Assembly (NCBI GenBank): GCA_964626755.1
Contig: CAZVGO010000028.1
Span: forward strand, 248,001 to 312,000
DNA length: 64,000 bases
Direction: 5' to 3'
Source of the DNA: JACDAV01 sp964626755
Lineage (GTDB): Bacteria; Chloroflexota; Limnocylindria; Limnocylindrales; CSP1-4
Of this stretch, positions 48,445 through 58,271 are shown in pieces. Each line of letters opens with the position of its first letter. The stretch's first letter is position 1. A program made the position numbers and the translations under genes. Below the pieces are notes generated by a model, which did no database searches, was not told the origin of the DNA, and saw nothing but the letters and a program-made list of their open reading frames with translations.

Positions 48445-49085
48445 CAGCTCTTGTCCTGCCAGCTCGTGCCCCCGAGCGGTCTCCCGGGGAGCTTCTCGGG
48501 CGGCTCGCCGGTCCGCTTGTCGATCCCCTCGATCCCGCGCAGGTAGAACCGGTTGACGAGGATCGAGTCGACCTCCTCACCGCTGACCTGCCGCTCACCG
48601 AGGTGGGCGACGGCGTCGACGACCGGGATGAACATCTCGCTGCCCCGATCGAGGAGCCGGGCCGGCTCCGTGCCGGGGAACAGGTACACCGTGCCGATGA
48701 TCCGGTACGGGGGCGCCTCCATGGCGACGTCGAACGGAACCTTGTGGACCGCGAAGGCGGCCTTCTCCTGCTCGGAGAGGGGCGCCTTCGAGCCCGGGCC
48801 GGCAAGGACGAGGATGAGGTCGTACGGGTCCACGCTCTTCAGGCCGGGTACGGCCGTGAACGGGCCGGACCCGTCGATGGGTGCCCACGACACGTCCGAG
48901 ATCGGAACGGCCTCCCGCCGGTTGAGGACGTCCGACAGGCGGCCCTCGACGTGCATCGTGCCCAGCAGCCGCCACTCCTCGGTCAGGCCGTCGAAGCGGA
49001 TCATCGTGCCGCGCGACTCGGCGGCCGGACGTCCTGGCGCGCCGGCTGCGGCCGGCTTCCGGCGGCGCAGGAAATCGAACGGCAC
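48444..49085 (-). CDS. Conserved-type hypothetical protein downstream of acs
   Basis: A 213-residue soluble protein. A basic N-terminus (MPFDFLRRRKPAAAG) is followed by a mixed alpha/beta body with DGLTEEWRLLGTMHVEGRLS, PYDLILVLAGPGSK and IGTVYLFPGTEPARLLD. No signal peptide, membrane helix, cofactor motif or cysteine is visible. The GTG at 49085 lies one base after the acs stop, so it is co-transcribed with acs, and it converges with the CpaE-like gene. The repeated strand pattern (two related halves starting RLLGTMHVEGRLS and RIIGTVYLFPG) suggests an internal duplication of a small beta domain. Function not recognised. Confidence 0.7.
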   Translation of the reverse strand: MPFDFLRRRKPAAAGAPGRPAAESRGTMIRFDGLTEEWRLLGTMHVEGRLSDVLNRREAVPISDVSWAPIDGSGPFTAVPGLKSVDPYDLILVLAGPGSKAPLSEQEKAAFAVHKVPFDVAMEAPPYRIIGTVYLFPGTEPARLLDRGSEMFIPVVDAVAHLGERQVSGEEVDSILVNRFYLRGIEGIDKRTGEPPEKLPGRPLGGTSWQDKS

Positions 49086-49086
49086 G

Positions 49087-51051
<1,965 letters not shown>

Positions 51052-51278
51052 CGGGTCACCTCCTCGCGCATCCGGGTCCGGGTCATTCTACGCGGGGCGC
51101 CGCGGCGGCCCGCGGGCAGCCGAACTCGTTCCCGGATTCTCGCCCCGTGAGACTCGGACGGGTAGCAGGCGCTCCGGAGGCCGGATCTATCGCCAGTTGC
51201 CCACGGGCATGAGCCGTTGGGGACGATATCGGCGGTTGATCGCGCCCCAGTCGCACCGGGTGAGAATCCGGCAACGCG

Positions 51279-52196
51279 TTACTCGCCGGCGAGGTCGTCC
51301 TGGTCTTGGGGCGGCCCGACGACGACCTCCGGCGGGCGCGGACCCGGCCCGTCCGGGTCGCGGGCGAGGACGACCCGCTGCGGCCGGGGGATCTCGATGC
51401 CGTGCTCGTTGAACGCGGCGAGAAGGCGTTTGCGGAGCTCGCCGCCGGCGTCCCACTGGTCCATCGCCCGGACCGTGCCGAGGATCTTCAGCGTGATCCC
51501 GTACTCGCCGAGCGCCTCGACCCGCTGGACCCGCGGCGGCTCGAGGATCCGGTCCTTCCAGGCCGGGTCTTCGGCCAGGGCCCGGCCGACGGCATCGACG
51601 ACCGCGGTTGCCCGGTCCACGTCCGTGCCGTACGTGATCGTGACGTCCTGGTTGATCCGGGCCCACGTTCGGGTCCGGTTCGAGGCCACCGTGATCTCGC
51701 CGTTCGGGACGGTGTGGACGACGCCGTCGAGGTCGCGCACTGTGGTCCGGCGCAGGCTGAGCTCCTCGACCGTGCCGGTCACCCCCGCGAGCGAGACGAC
51801 GTCGCCGAGCGAGTACTGGTTCTCGAGCAGGATGAGAGCGCCGTTGAAATAGTCGCGGATGAGGCTCTGCGCCCCGAAGCCCACGGCGATCCCGACGACG
51901 CCGAGACCGGCGATCGCGGGGCCGATGTCCAGGTCGAGCTCGCCGAGCACCATCAGTGCGCCGATGACGACGATGAACGCCTGGAGCACCCGCGAGCCGA
52001 GCGTCTCGATCGTCTGTTTGCGCTTGCGGAACTCGAGCGCGGACAGTTCCTCCGCGGTGCCATCGGCGGGCTCCCGGGCCAGCACCGCCCTCACGAGGCC
52101 GTGGACGAGGAGGCGCGCACCGCGCGCTGCGAGCAGCGTCAGGACGACGATCAGCAGGATCGGGGCGGCGAAAGCCCACAGTTCGGTCGGCGACAT
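51279..52196 (-). CDS. MscS-family mechanosensitive channel
   Basis: A 305-residue channel. Transmembrane helices are predicted at about 8-30, 72-92 and 98-118. The last is the pore helix and contains GPAIAGLGVVGIAVGFGAQS, the Gly/Ala-rich MscS TM3 pattern, followed by LIRDYFNGALILLENQYSLGD. The cytoplasmic domain has DVVSLAGVTGTVEELSLRR and GEITVASNRTRTW. It releases solutes on osmotic downshock. The ATG at 52196 has TAGGCT (52203-52208) six bases upstream and no Shine-Dalgarno site. A non-conserved Pro-rich tail (GPGPRPPEVVVGPPQDQDD) ends it. Confidence 0.93.
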   Translation of the reverse strand: MSPTELWAFAAPILLIVVLTLLAARGARLLVHGLVRAVLAREPADGTAEELSALEFRKRKQTIETLGSRVLQAFIVVIGALMVLGELDLDIGPAIAGLGVVGIAVGFGAQSLIRDYFNGALILLENQYSLGDVVSLAGVTGTVEELSLRRTTVRDLDGVVHTVPNGEITVASNRTRTWARINQDVTITYGTDVDRATAVVDAVGRALAEDPAWKDRILEPPRVQRVEALGEYGITLKILGTVRAMDQWDAGGELRKRLLAAFNEHGIEIPRPQRVVLARDPDGPGPRPPEVVVGPPQDQDDLAGE

Positions 52197-52202
52197 CGTC
52201 AC

Positions 52203-52208
52203 AGCCTA
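52203..52208 (-). promoter_or_regulatory. -10 element TAGGCT before the MscS gene
   Basis: TAGGCT on the minus strand ends six bases before the ATG at 52196; leaderless. Confidence 0.5.
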
Positions 52209-52236
52209 CCGGCTGCCCGCGCGCGACGAGCCGGGA

Positions 52237-53112
52237 TCAGGCCGGAGCGGCTGTCGTCGGGACGTGCGTCCCGGTCGTCCCGGTCGTCCCGTTCGCCCCG
52301 TTCATGCCGTTGACCCCGTTGGTGCCGGGGGCCCCGTTTGCCAGGCCCGTGGCGCCGCCGAGCCGGACGGAGATTGCAGCCGCGGCCTCCCGCGCCTGGG
52401 CGCCGAGCTCCGGGATCCGGCGCGGGGTGAGCCGGAACGCCGGGCCCCAGATGTCGACCGCCGCGATCACGGTCCCGCGCGCGTCGCGGACCGGGGCCGC
52501 GACGGCGTTCAGGCCCACCTCGTACTCCCCGAGCGCCGTCCCGTAGCCGCGCCGCCGGATCCGGGCCAGCTCCTCGAGGAGTGGCTCGAGCTCGACGATC
52601 GTCCGTTCCGTGTACGTCACGAGGCCGCGCCGGACGATCCGGAGAACCTCGCGCTCGGCGAGGGCGGCGAGCAGGATCTTGCCGGACGCGACGCAGTGGA
52701 GCGGCACGCTGCGTCCGGTCCAGTCGCCGACCGCGATGAGGTTCGGGCCGTCGGCTTGCGCGACAGTCAGCAGCTGGTCTCCGTCGAGGACGCCTAGTCC
52801 GGTCGTCTCGTGGGTGAGCCGCGCGAGCCGCTCGAGCTCCGGCATCGCGATACCCCGCAGGTCGAGTGTCCGCTCGGCCCGCTCGGCGAGACGGATGACC
52901 ACCAGGCCGAGCCGGTACTTCCCGGTCTCGTCGTCCTGCTCGACGAGGCCCCGCTTCTGGAGGGTCGCGAGGAGCCGCGACGCCGTCGACTTGTGGAGGC
53001 CGAGCCGGCGTGCCAGCTCGGTGACCCCGGCCTCGCCCTGGCTCTCGCCGAGTGCGAGAAGGAGCGCGGCCGCGCGATCGACCGATCGGACGGCGTTCCC
53101 GTCGAGGGCCAT
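52237..53112 (-). CDS. IclR-family transcriptional regulator
   Basis: A 291-residue regulator. The N-terminal winged helix-turn-helix (about 8-70) includes SVDRAAALLLAL, GVTELARRLGLHKSTASRLL and LVEQDDETGKYRLG. The effector domain (about 80-250) has GRSVPLHCVASGKILLAAL and VGLNAVAAPVRDARGTVIAA, typical of IclR. The C-terminus ends in a Gly-Asn/Thr-Gly repeat tail (NGAPGTNGVNGMNGANG), encoded by short DNA repeats. The ATG at 53112 has GGAGG upstream. It lies 19 bases after the aminotransferase gene on the same strand and probably regulates that operon and perhaps the divergent oxidoreductase at 54970. Confidence 0.93.
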   Translation of the reverse strand: MALDGNAVRSVDRAAALLLALGESQGEAGVTELARRLGLHKSTASRLLATLQKRGLVEQDDETGKYRLGLVVIRLAERAERTLDLRGIAMPELERLARLTHETTGLGVLDGDQLLTVAQADGPNLIAVGDWTGRSVPLHCVASGKILLAALAEREVLRIVRRGLVTYTERTIVELEPLLEELARIRRRGYGTALGEYEVGLNAVAAPVRDARGTVIAAVDIWGPAFRLTPRRIPELGAQAREAAAAISVRLGGATGLANGAPGTNGVNGMNGANGTTGTTGTHVPTTAAPA

Positions 53113-53131
53113 GGTGGTGCCTCCCTCGCCC

Positions 53132-54499
53132 TCAGCCGGCCGTTGCCTGCCGCCCGGTCGTCCGGGCGTCGAGCGACGCCGCGAGAGCCTCCTTGAACGC
53201 GGTGACGGCCCGATCGACGAGGTCGCCCCTGGCGTGCGCCTCGCAGATGAACCACGGCTCACGCGAATCGGGCTCCGGCATCGCCCCGCGGGCGTGCATC
53301 GCCATCGCGATCGCGTCATAGAGGTCGTGATCGGTATCCGCCCAATCGCGGTATTCGGTGACTTCCTTGTCGGTGAACATCACCCCGAACATCGAGGGGT
53401 GGCCGGTGAACTGGTACGGCAGGCCGCTGGCGTCGAGGACGGTCCGCAGGCCGTCCTGGATTCGCCGGCCGGTCGCGTGGATCGTGTCGAGCACCGGCGT
53501 CTCGTCGATGATCGAGAGCGTCTTCACCATCGCGGCGGCGGCGACCCGGTTGCCGGCGTACGTTCCGCCGTGGCTGACCTTGTCCGGCAGGAGCTCCATG
53601 ATGTCGCGCCGGCCGCCGAACGCCGCGGCCGGATAGCCGTTGCCGATCGCCTTGGCGTACGTGGCGAGGTCCGGCTTCACGCCGAAGAACTCCGAGGCGC
53701 CGCCCTTCGCGAGCCGGAACCCGGTCTTCACCTCGTCGAAGATCAGGAGGATCCCGTACTCCTCGGTCAGCGCCCGCATCGCCCGGTGGAAGTCCGGCCG
53801 GGGCATGATCGCCTGGGCGTTGCCGAGGACCGGCTCGACGATGATCGCCGCGATCTCCTCGGCGTGGCGCTCGAACAGCGCCCGGAGGAACTCGAGGTTG
53901 TTGTAGCGGGCCGGGATGATCGTGTCGGCGACCGCCTCGGGGATGCCCCGGCCCCAGGCCAGGCGGACGGGGTTGTCCTCGTCGCCCAGCTCCGCCATGT
54001 CGTTCGGGGCGACGCTGATCAGGGCGTAGTCGTGGACGCCGTGGTACTGGCCCTCGAACTTGACGATCTTCTCGCGCCCGGTATGGGCCCGGGCGAGGCG
54101 CATCGCGTGCATCGTCGCCTCGGTGCCGGAGACCGTCATCCGGGCCATGTCCACCCAGCCGGTGAGCCGGCAGAGGAGCTCGATCGCGGCAACCTCGTCC
54201 TCGGTCGTCAGGCTGAAGCTGACCCCCCGGCGCATCCGCTCGTTGACGTAGTCATCGACCCGCTCGTCGGCGTGGCCGAGGATGACCGGCCCGTAGCCCA
54301 TCCGCAGGTCGACGTACTCGTTGCCGTCGAGGTCCCAGACCAGGCCGCCCTTGCCCCGGTCGACGTAGATCGTGTCCTCGCCCCACGACCGGAAGTTCGA
54401 GTCGGCGCCGCCGGGCAACGTCCGCTTCGCGCGCTGGTACATCTCCAGCTGCCTCTTGCGGCTGGGCGCGGCGACTCGGGACGCACGTGCCGTGGCCAT
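53132..54499 (-). CDS. Class III aminotransferase, glutamate-1-semialdehyde aminomutase-like
   Basis: A 455-residue PLP enzyme of the HemL-like branch. The PLP Lys lies in LATYAKAIGNGYPAAAFGG, the cofactor-binding Asp in LLIFDEVKTGFRLAKGG and the phosphate-binding region in MTVSGTEATMHAMRLAR. The N-terminal AKRTLPGGADSNFRSW matches the HemL family start. Being co-transcribed with an IclR regulator and facing an FAD amine-oxidase-like gene, it more likely acts in amine or amino-acid breakdown than in tetrapyrrole synthesis; this is inference. The ATG at 54499 has GGGGAGGAG upstream. Confidence 0.9.
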   Translation of the reverse strand: MATARASRVAAPSRKRQLEMYQRAKRTLPGGADSNFRSWGEDTIYVDRGKGGLVWDLDGNEYVDLRMGYGPVILGHADERVDDYVNERMRRGVSFSLTTEDEVAAIELLCRLTGWVDMARMTVSGTEATMHAMRLARAHTGREKIVKFEGQYHGVHDYALISVAPNDMAELGDEDNPVRLAWGRGIPEAVADTIIPARYNNLEFLRALFERHAEEIAAIIVEPVLGNAQAIMPRPDFHRAMRALTEEYGILLIFDEVKTGFRLAKGGASEFFGVKPDLATYAKAIGNGYPAAAFGGRRDIMELLPDKVSHGGTYAGNRVAAAAMVKTLSIIDETPVLDTIHATGRRIQDGLRTVLDASGLPYQFTGHPSMFGVMFTDKEVTEYRDWADTDHDLYDAIAMAMHARGAMPEPDSREPWFICEAHARGDLVDRAVTAFKEALAASLDARTTGRQATAG

Positions 54500-54969
54500 G
54501 TCTCCTCCCCTGATCGGCGCGGACGGTGGGACGGCGGTTGCGGCGGGCGGAACGACGGGAGCGCATCGTGGCACAGGCCGGATCGGCCCGTCAACGCGAA
54601 TATCGTACCGGACTGGCCGAATCGAGCACGAATCGCGAGGTCTGCCGCCTGCTCCGGCCGGCGAACCGTGGGAAACGCCGCGGCGCTGCGGCGTTGTCTC
54701 ACAATCAGCAACGAGGGCGCTTACGAGCGATTGGTCGCCCCTTGACCGGCGTTTACCAACGATTCAGCGCGGGTTGGTGTCGCTGGAACAGGAAAACGAC
54801 CGATTCGGGGCCCGAACGGCTGGCTTGGAGCGGCGAGCGCCCACCAACTGCCCGGTTTGTTGACTCAGCGACAAGGGCCGACGCGGAACAGGACGGTCTC
54901 AAGCGCCCGCGGCGGCTGGGGAACCGCGGAAATCGTCATGGTCACGTGAACCGCTGTTAGCATCCCGCG
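54500..54969. promoter_or_regulatory. 470-base divergent regulatory region
   Basis: No gene is convincing here. On the minus strand TACGAT at 54602-54607 could start an mRNA with a leader of about 95 bases for the aminotransferase-iclR operon. ACCAAC at 54755-54760 and GTTGGT at 54773-54778 form an inverted pair with a 12-base spacer, and another ACCAAC lies at 54843-54848. A small TTGT-ctc-ACAA inverted repeat lies near 54694. These are candidate IclR operators. The region is less GC-rich than its neighbours, as expected for control DNA. Confidence 0.4.
54958..54963 (+). promoter_or_regulatory. -10 element TAGCAT before the FAD oxidoreductase gene
   Basis: TAGCAT ends six bases before the ATG at 54970; there is no ribosome-binding site. 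Confidence 0.5.
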
Positions 54970-56343
54970 ATGGTCCCTGCCGGCACCCCGTACTGGCTCA
55001 CGACGTCGCGGGACGAAGCCTGCCCGCCCCTGGAGGGTGACGGCCGGGTCGACGTGGCGATCGTCGGCGGCGGTTTCACGGGCCTGTGGACGGCGCTCGC
55101 CCTGGCCGAGACCGACCCATCCATCCGCGTCGCAGTCCTCGAGATGGAGACCGTCGGCTTCGGGGCGAGCAGCCGGAACGGGGGTTTCTGCTCGGCCAGC
55201 CTCACGCACGGCCTGGCGAACGGGATCCGTCACTTCCCCGACGAGTTGGCGCTGCTCCGACGCGAAGGGCAGGCCAACCTGCGCGGGCTGATCGATTTCA
55301 CGCGGCGGCATGGGATCGATTGCGACCTCGAGGAGACCGGCGTCCTCGAAGTGGCCGACCAGGCATGGCAGGTCGAGGAGTTCCGGGCGTGGGTGGACGA
55401 GGCCGCTGCCTGGGGCGAGGACAACGAGTTCCTCGACGGCGAGGCGGTCCGGGCGGAGGTCCACTCCCCCCTATGGCACGCTGGCCTGCACCGCCGCGGC
55501 GAGGACGTGCTCCTCGACCCGATGAAGCTCGTGCGCGGGCTGAAGCGGGTCGCGCTCGAGCGCGGCGTGGCCGTCCACGAGCGGACCAGGGTGGCGTCGG
55601 TCGCGCGTCGGGCCGGCAGCGTCCGCATCGCGACGGCGGCTGGGGCTACTCTCGATGCCGGCCACGTGGTCGTGGCGACGTCCGCCTACTCGGGCTGGCT
55701 CCGCCGGCTCGACGGCCAGTTCGTCCCGGTCTACGACTACGCCCTCGTGTCCGATCCGCTCACGCCGGAGCAGCGCGAATCGGTCGGCTGGCAGCGGCGC
55801 CAGGGCATGGCCGACGGGAACAACCAGTTCCACTACTTCCGGCTCACCGCGGACGATCGGATCCTGTGGGGAGGCTACGACGCGATCTACCACTTCGGGA
55901 GCCGGGTCGAGCCGGCGCTCGATGTCCGGCCCGCGACGTTCGATCGACTCGATGGCCAGTTCCGGCGGGCCTTTCCGCAGCTCGCCGGACTGCGCTTCCC
56001 GTACCGGTGGGGCGGGGCGATCGACACGACGAGCCGGTTCACGGTGACGTTCGGCCAGTCGCTCGGCGGACGGCTGACGTACGCGCTCGGCTACACCGGG
56101 CTGGGGGTCGGCGCGAGTCGGTGGGCCGGAGGAGTCGTCCGCGATTTCGTCCTGCGGCCCGATTCGGACCTGCTCCGCCTGCGCTTCGTGCAGACCGCGC
56201 CGTTCCCGTTCCCGCCCGAGCCGCTCCGCTACGCGGCCGTCCAGCTCGTTCGCCACGAGCTGGACCGGGCGGACCGCAACGAAGGCCGCCGGAGTCTCCT
56301 CCTGCGGACGCTCGACGCGATCGGCATCGGCTACGACTCCTGA
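54970..56343 (+). CDS. FAD-dependent amine/amino-acid oxidase (DAO family, PuuB-like)
   Basis: A 457-residue flavoenzyme. The FAD motif is VAIVGGGFTGLWTALALAE (about residues 28-46), with the second signature VGFGASSRNGGFCSASL typical of the PuuB/OrdL gamma-glutamylputrescine oxidase branch. The C-terminal GYTGLGVGASRWAGG closes the flavin site. Enzymes of this type oxidise amines or glycine-like amino acids with oxygen. It diverges from the aminotransferase/iclR operon across a 470-base regulatory region, so shared control by IclR is plausible. A strong terminator follows its stop directly. Confidence 0.92.
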   Translation: MVPAGTPYWLTTSRDEACPPLEGDGRVDVAIVGGGFTGLWTALALAETDPSIRVAVLEMETVGFGASSRNGGFCSASLTHGLANGIRHFPDELALLRREGQANLRGLIDFTRRHGIDCDLEETGVLEVADQAWQVEEFRAWVDEAAAWGEDNEFLDGEAVRAEVHSPLWHAGLHRRGEDVLLDPMKLVRGLKRVALERGVAVHERTRVASVARRAGSVRIATAAGATLDAGHVVVATSAYSGWLRRLDGQFVPVYDYALVSDPLTPEQRESVGWQRRQGMADGNNQFHYFRLTADDRILWGGYDAIYHFGSRVEPALDVRPATFDRLDGQFRRAFPQLAGLRFPYRWGGAIDTTSRFTVTFGQSLGGRLTYALGYTGLGVGASRWAGGVVRDFVLRPDSDLLRLRFVQTAPFPFPPEPLRYAAVQLVRHELDRADRNEGRRSLLLRTLDAIGIGYDS

Positions 56344-56381
56344 ACGGCCGACGGCCCCGCCGGAGCGGGGCCTTCGGCCGT
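56344..56381. terminator. Strong bidirectional intrinsic terminator
   Basis: Arms acggccgacggccccgc (56344-56360) and gcggggccttcggccgt (56365-56381) pair with one mismatch around a cgga loop. It begins one base after the stop of the FAD oxidoreductase gene and precedes the convergent stop at 56403. On the plus strand it is followed by cgttggttc, a partial T tract. Confidence 0.75.
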
Positions 56382-56402
56382 CGTTGGTTCAGAAGCAACG
56401 GC

Positions 56403-58133
56403 TCACGTACCGGGGATCTTGACGAGCAGGAGTTGGCCGCCCTCCCGTTCGTGGCGGATCCCGCCGATCGTCTCGAAGTACGGCACGTAGGTCCCCGCCT
56501 GGATGTCGACGAGGAACCAGCCGCGCCCGAACCAGCGTGACGCGTCGACGATGCCGCTGGACTCCCAGCCGCCTTGCCGGGCGACGGACGTCTGGGTGTC
56601 GTTCGGTACGCCGGGGATCGCCGGGACACCGCCCAGACCGGCGTTGTCGATCGCCTGATTGACCTTGGCCACGACCGTCATCGACCTGGTCTTGAAGTCG
56701 TACTTCCAGATCCTGGCGGTCGTACCGGCGGCGCCCAGGTCGTACTGGTTCTGGCTCCCCGGATCCTCCTGGATGAGCAGCGCCTTCCGGGTCGTCTCGA
56801 TATTGTCGGGCTGGTGGATCAGGCTGACGTTCCCGGCGCCGGCGGCCCCGAGGGCGTCGCCGTCGATGAGGATCGACAGGCTCTGGACCTTCCGCGGGTT
56901 CTTCTTGTCGAGGACCATCTTGAAAATCCGGCCGTTCGGCCAGGGCCCGGCCGTGCCGGACGGCCCGCGCCCCAGACGACCGGTCGTCGCATCGGGCACG
57001 GCCCGTGGCTCGCCGGTGTCCGCGAAGTAGACGATCCGCGGGTTCTTCCGGTCGTACGCGATGTCCTCGACGCGGATGAACTGGAAGACGTTGTTGTCAT
57101 TCGACCACTCCTCCAGCGCCCACTGCGGTCCCGGGATCACGCCGGTCGGCGGCGGATCGCTGCCGGTGATCTCGTCGCCGGTCACGGGATCCTTGCCGGT
57201 CGCGATGTGCCTCGGCACCGGGATGAATGTCCCGGACACCGACATGCCGCCGGAGAGATCGCCGTAGTCGTTGATGGCCGCGTTGTTGGACTTGAAGGCG
57301 AAGAGGGTGCCTTCGTCGTCCAGCAGCTCGTCAGTGTCGTCTGCGATGTACGAGTAGAGCTGCGAAGCGGGCGCCGAGAACGTGTCGTCGCCGGACAGGA
57401 CGACGAGGTCCCGGTAGCCTGGAATGGCAACGCTGTTCTCGTGGTTGTGGCGGCCCATGCCATAGATCGTCTTGTAATCGCCGGAGCGGACGTCGTAGGC
57501 AACGACCACGCCCGCCTGCTCCGCACCGGGAGCGAACGGTGTCGCCGGCCACGCAGTGCCGGTGCGATTCACCCAGTCGGTGGCTTCCTCGTTGGTGAAC
57601 AGGATCGTCCGGTCGAAGCCGTGCTCGCGCGTGGCGATGAAGCTCGAGCAGAAGCGCTGGTAATTCGCGCTCGACGGGATAACAAACTCGGCGTCGAGCA
57701 CGCCGCCGGTCTTCCGGTTGAGGGTGATCTTGCTGACCTGCGAGTTCGTGAGGTCGCTCAGGTTCTGGAACGGGACAAGCGAGGTCTCGTGGTTGAGGAA
57801 GATCTCGACGGAACCCGGGCCGTCATCATCATCATCATCATCGTCGTCGTCGTCGCGGCGGGTCAACGGGTTGATCGCGATCCCGTCCGGGATCGCGTCC
57901 ATGTACCAGTCCGCCTCGCCGGCGGTCTCCCCGACCGAGATGATCCGCTTGACTCGCACGCCGGCAGCCACCGGGTCGAGCATCGCGGGGAAGCTGGTGA
58001 TGAAACCCCGGTTCGGCGGCCGATCGTCGTCGTCATCGTCGGCCGATGCGAGTGGCACCGAGCCGAACAGCAGGAGACCGGCGACGACGAACGCTGCGCC
58101 GCGAATGGGACGCACGTGCCTGGACGGACGCAT
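56403..58133 (-). CDS. Secreted PhoX-like (DUF839-type) protein with poly-Asp tracts
   Basis: A 576-residue exported protein. A signal peptide (about 1-31, AAFVVAGLLLFGSVPLASA) is followed at once by six Asp residues. A second run of eleven Asp lies at about residues 93-103. The body resembles the PhoX/DUF839 propeller family: IFLNHETSLVP, TILFTNEEATDW, GMGRHNHENSVAIPG, VVLSGDDTFS and DIAYDRKNPRIVYFADTGEP. PhoX enzymes are calcium/iron phosphatases outside the cell; here the acidic runs could bind calcium. GGAGGAGGAG precedes the ATG. It is a separate unit between a terminator and an 18-bp palindrome. Enzymatic activity is not proven by the visible residues. Confidence 0.75.
   Translation of the reverse strand: MRPSRHVRPIRGAAFVVAGLLLFGSVPLASADDDDDDRPPNRGFITSFPAMLDPVAAGVRVKRIISVGETAGEADWYMDAIPDGIAINPLTRRDDDDDDDDDDDGPGSVEIFLNHETSLVPFQNLSDLTNSQVSKITLNRKTGGVLDAEFVIPSSANYQRFCSSFIATREHGFDRTILFTNEEATDWVNRTGTAWPATPFAPGAEQAGVVVAYDVRSGDYKTIYGMGRHNHENSVAIPGYRDLVVLSGDDTFSAPASQLYSYIADDTDELLDDEGTLFAFKSNNAAINDYGDLSGGMSVSGTFIPVPRHIATGKDPVTGDEITGSDPPPTGVIPGPQWALEEWSNDNNVFQFIRVEDIAYDRKNPRIVYFADTGEPRAVPDATTGRLGRGPSGTAGPWPNGRIFKMVLDKKNPRKVQSLSILIDGDALGAAGAGNVSLIHQPDNIETTRKALLIQEDPGSQNQYDLGAAGTTARIWKYDFKTRSMTVVAKVNQAIDNAGLGGVPAIPGVPNDTQTSVARQGGWESSGIVDASRWFGRGWFLVDIQAGTYVPYFETIGGIRHEREGGQLLLVKIPGT
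57822..57854 (-). repeat. GAT/GAC trinucleotide repeat coding for eleven Asp
   Basis: Eleven consecutive Asp codons, a single GAC next to six GAT and then four GAC, form a microsatellite inside the PhoX-like gene. Slippage here would change the Asp count without shifting the frame. Confidence 0.85.
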
Positions 58134-58245
58134 GGACTCCTCCTCCGGTGTGATCGGGACCTGCCGTGGTGCGGCGCTGTGCAGGGCGCGGCGGTCCGGT
58201 GCGGACGGCTATGGTGCCCCGCCGGCTCTCCAACGGCAAGCCGCC

Positions 58246-58263
58246 CGGTGCCAGCTGGCACCG
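58246..58263. promoter_or_regulatory. 18-bp perfect palindrome
   Basis: cggtgccagctggcaccg is an uninterrupted palindrome nine bases beyond the DUF885 stop and about 113 bases upstream of the PhoX-like start. With no loop it would bind a dimeric protein rather than form a normal terminator hairpin. Confidence 0.5.
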
Positions 58264-58271
58264 CCTTCTCC

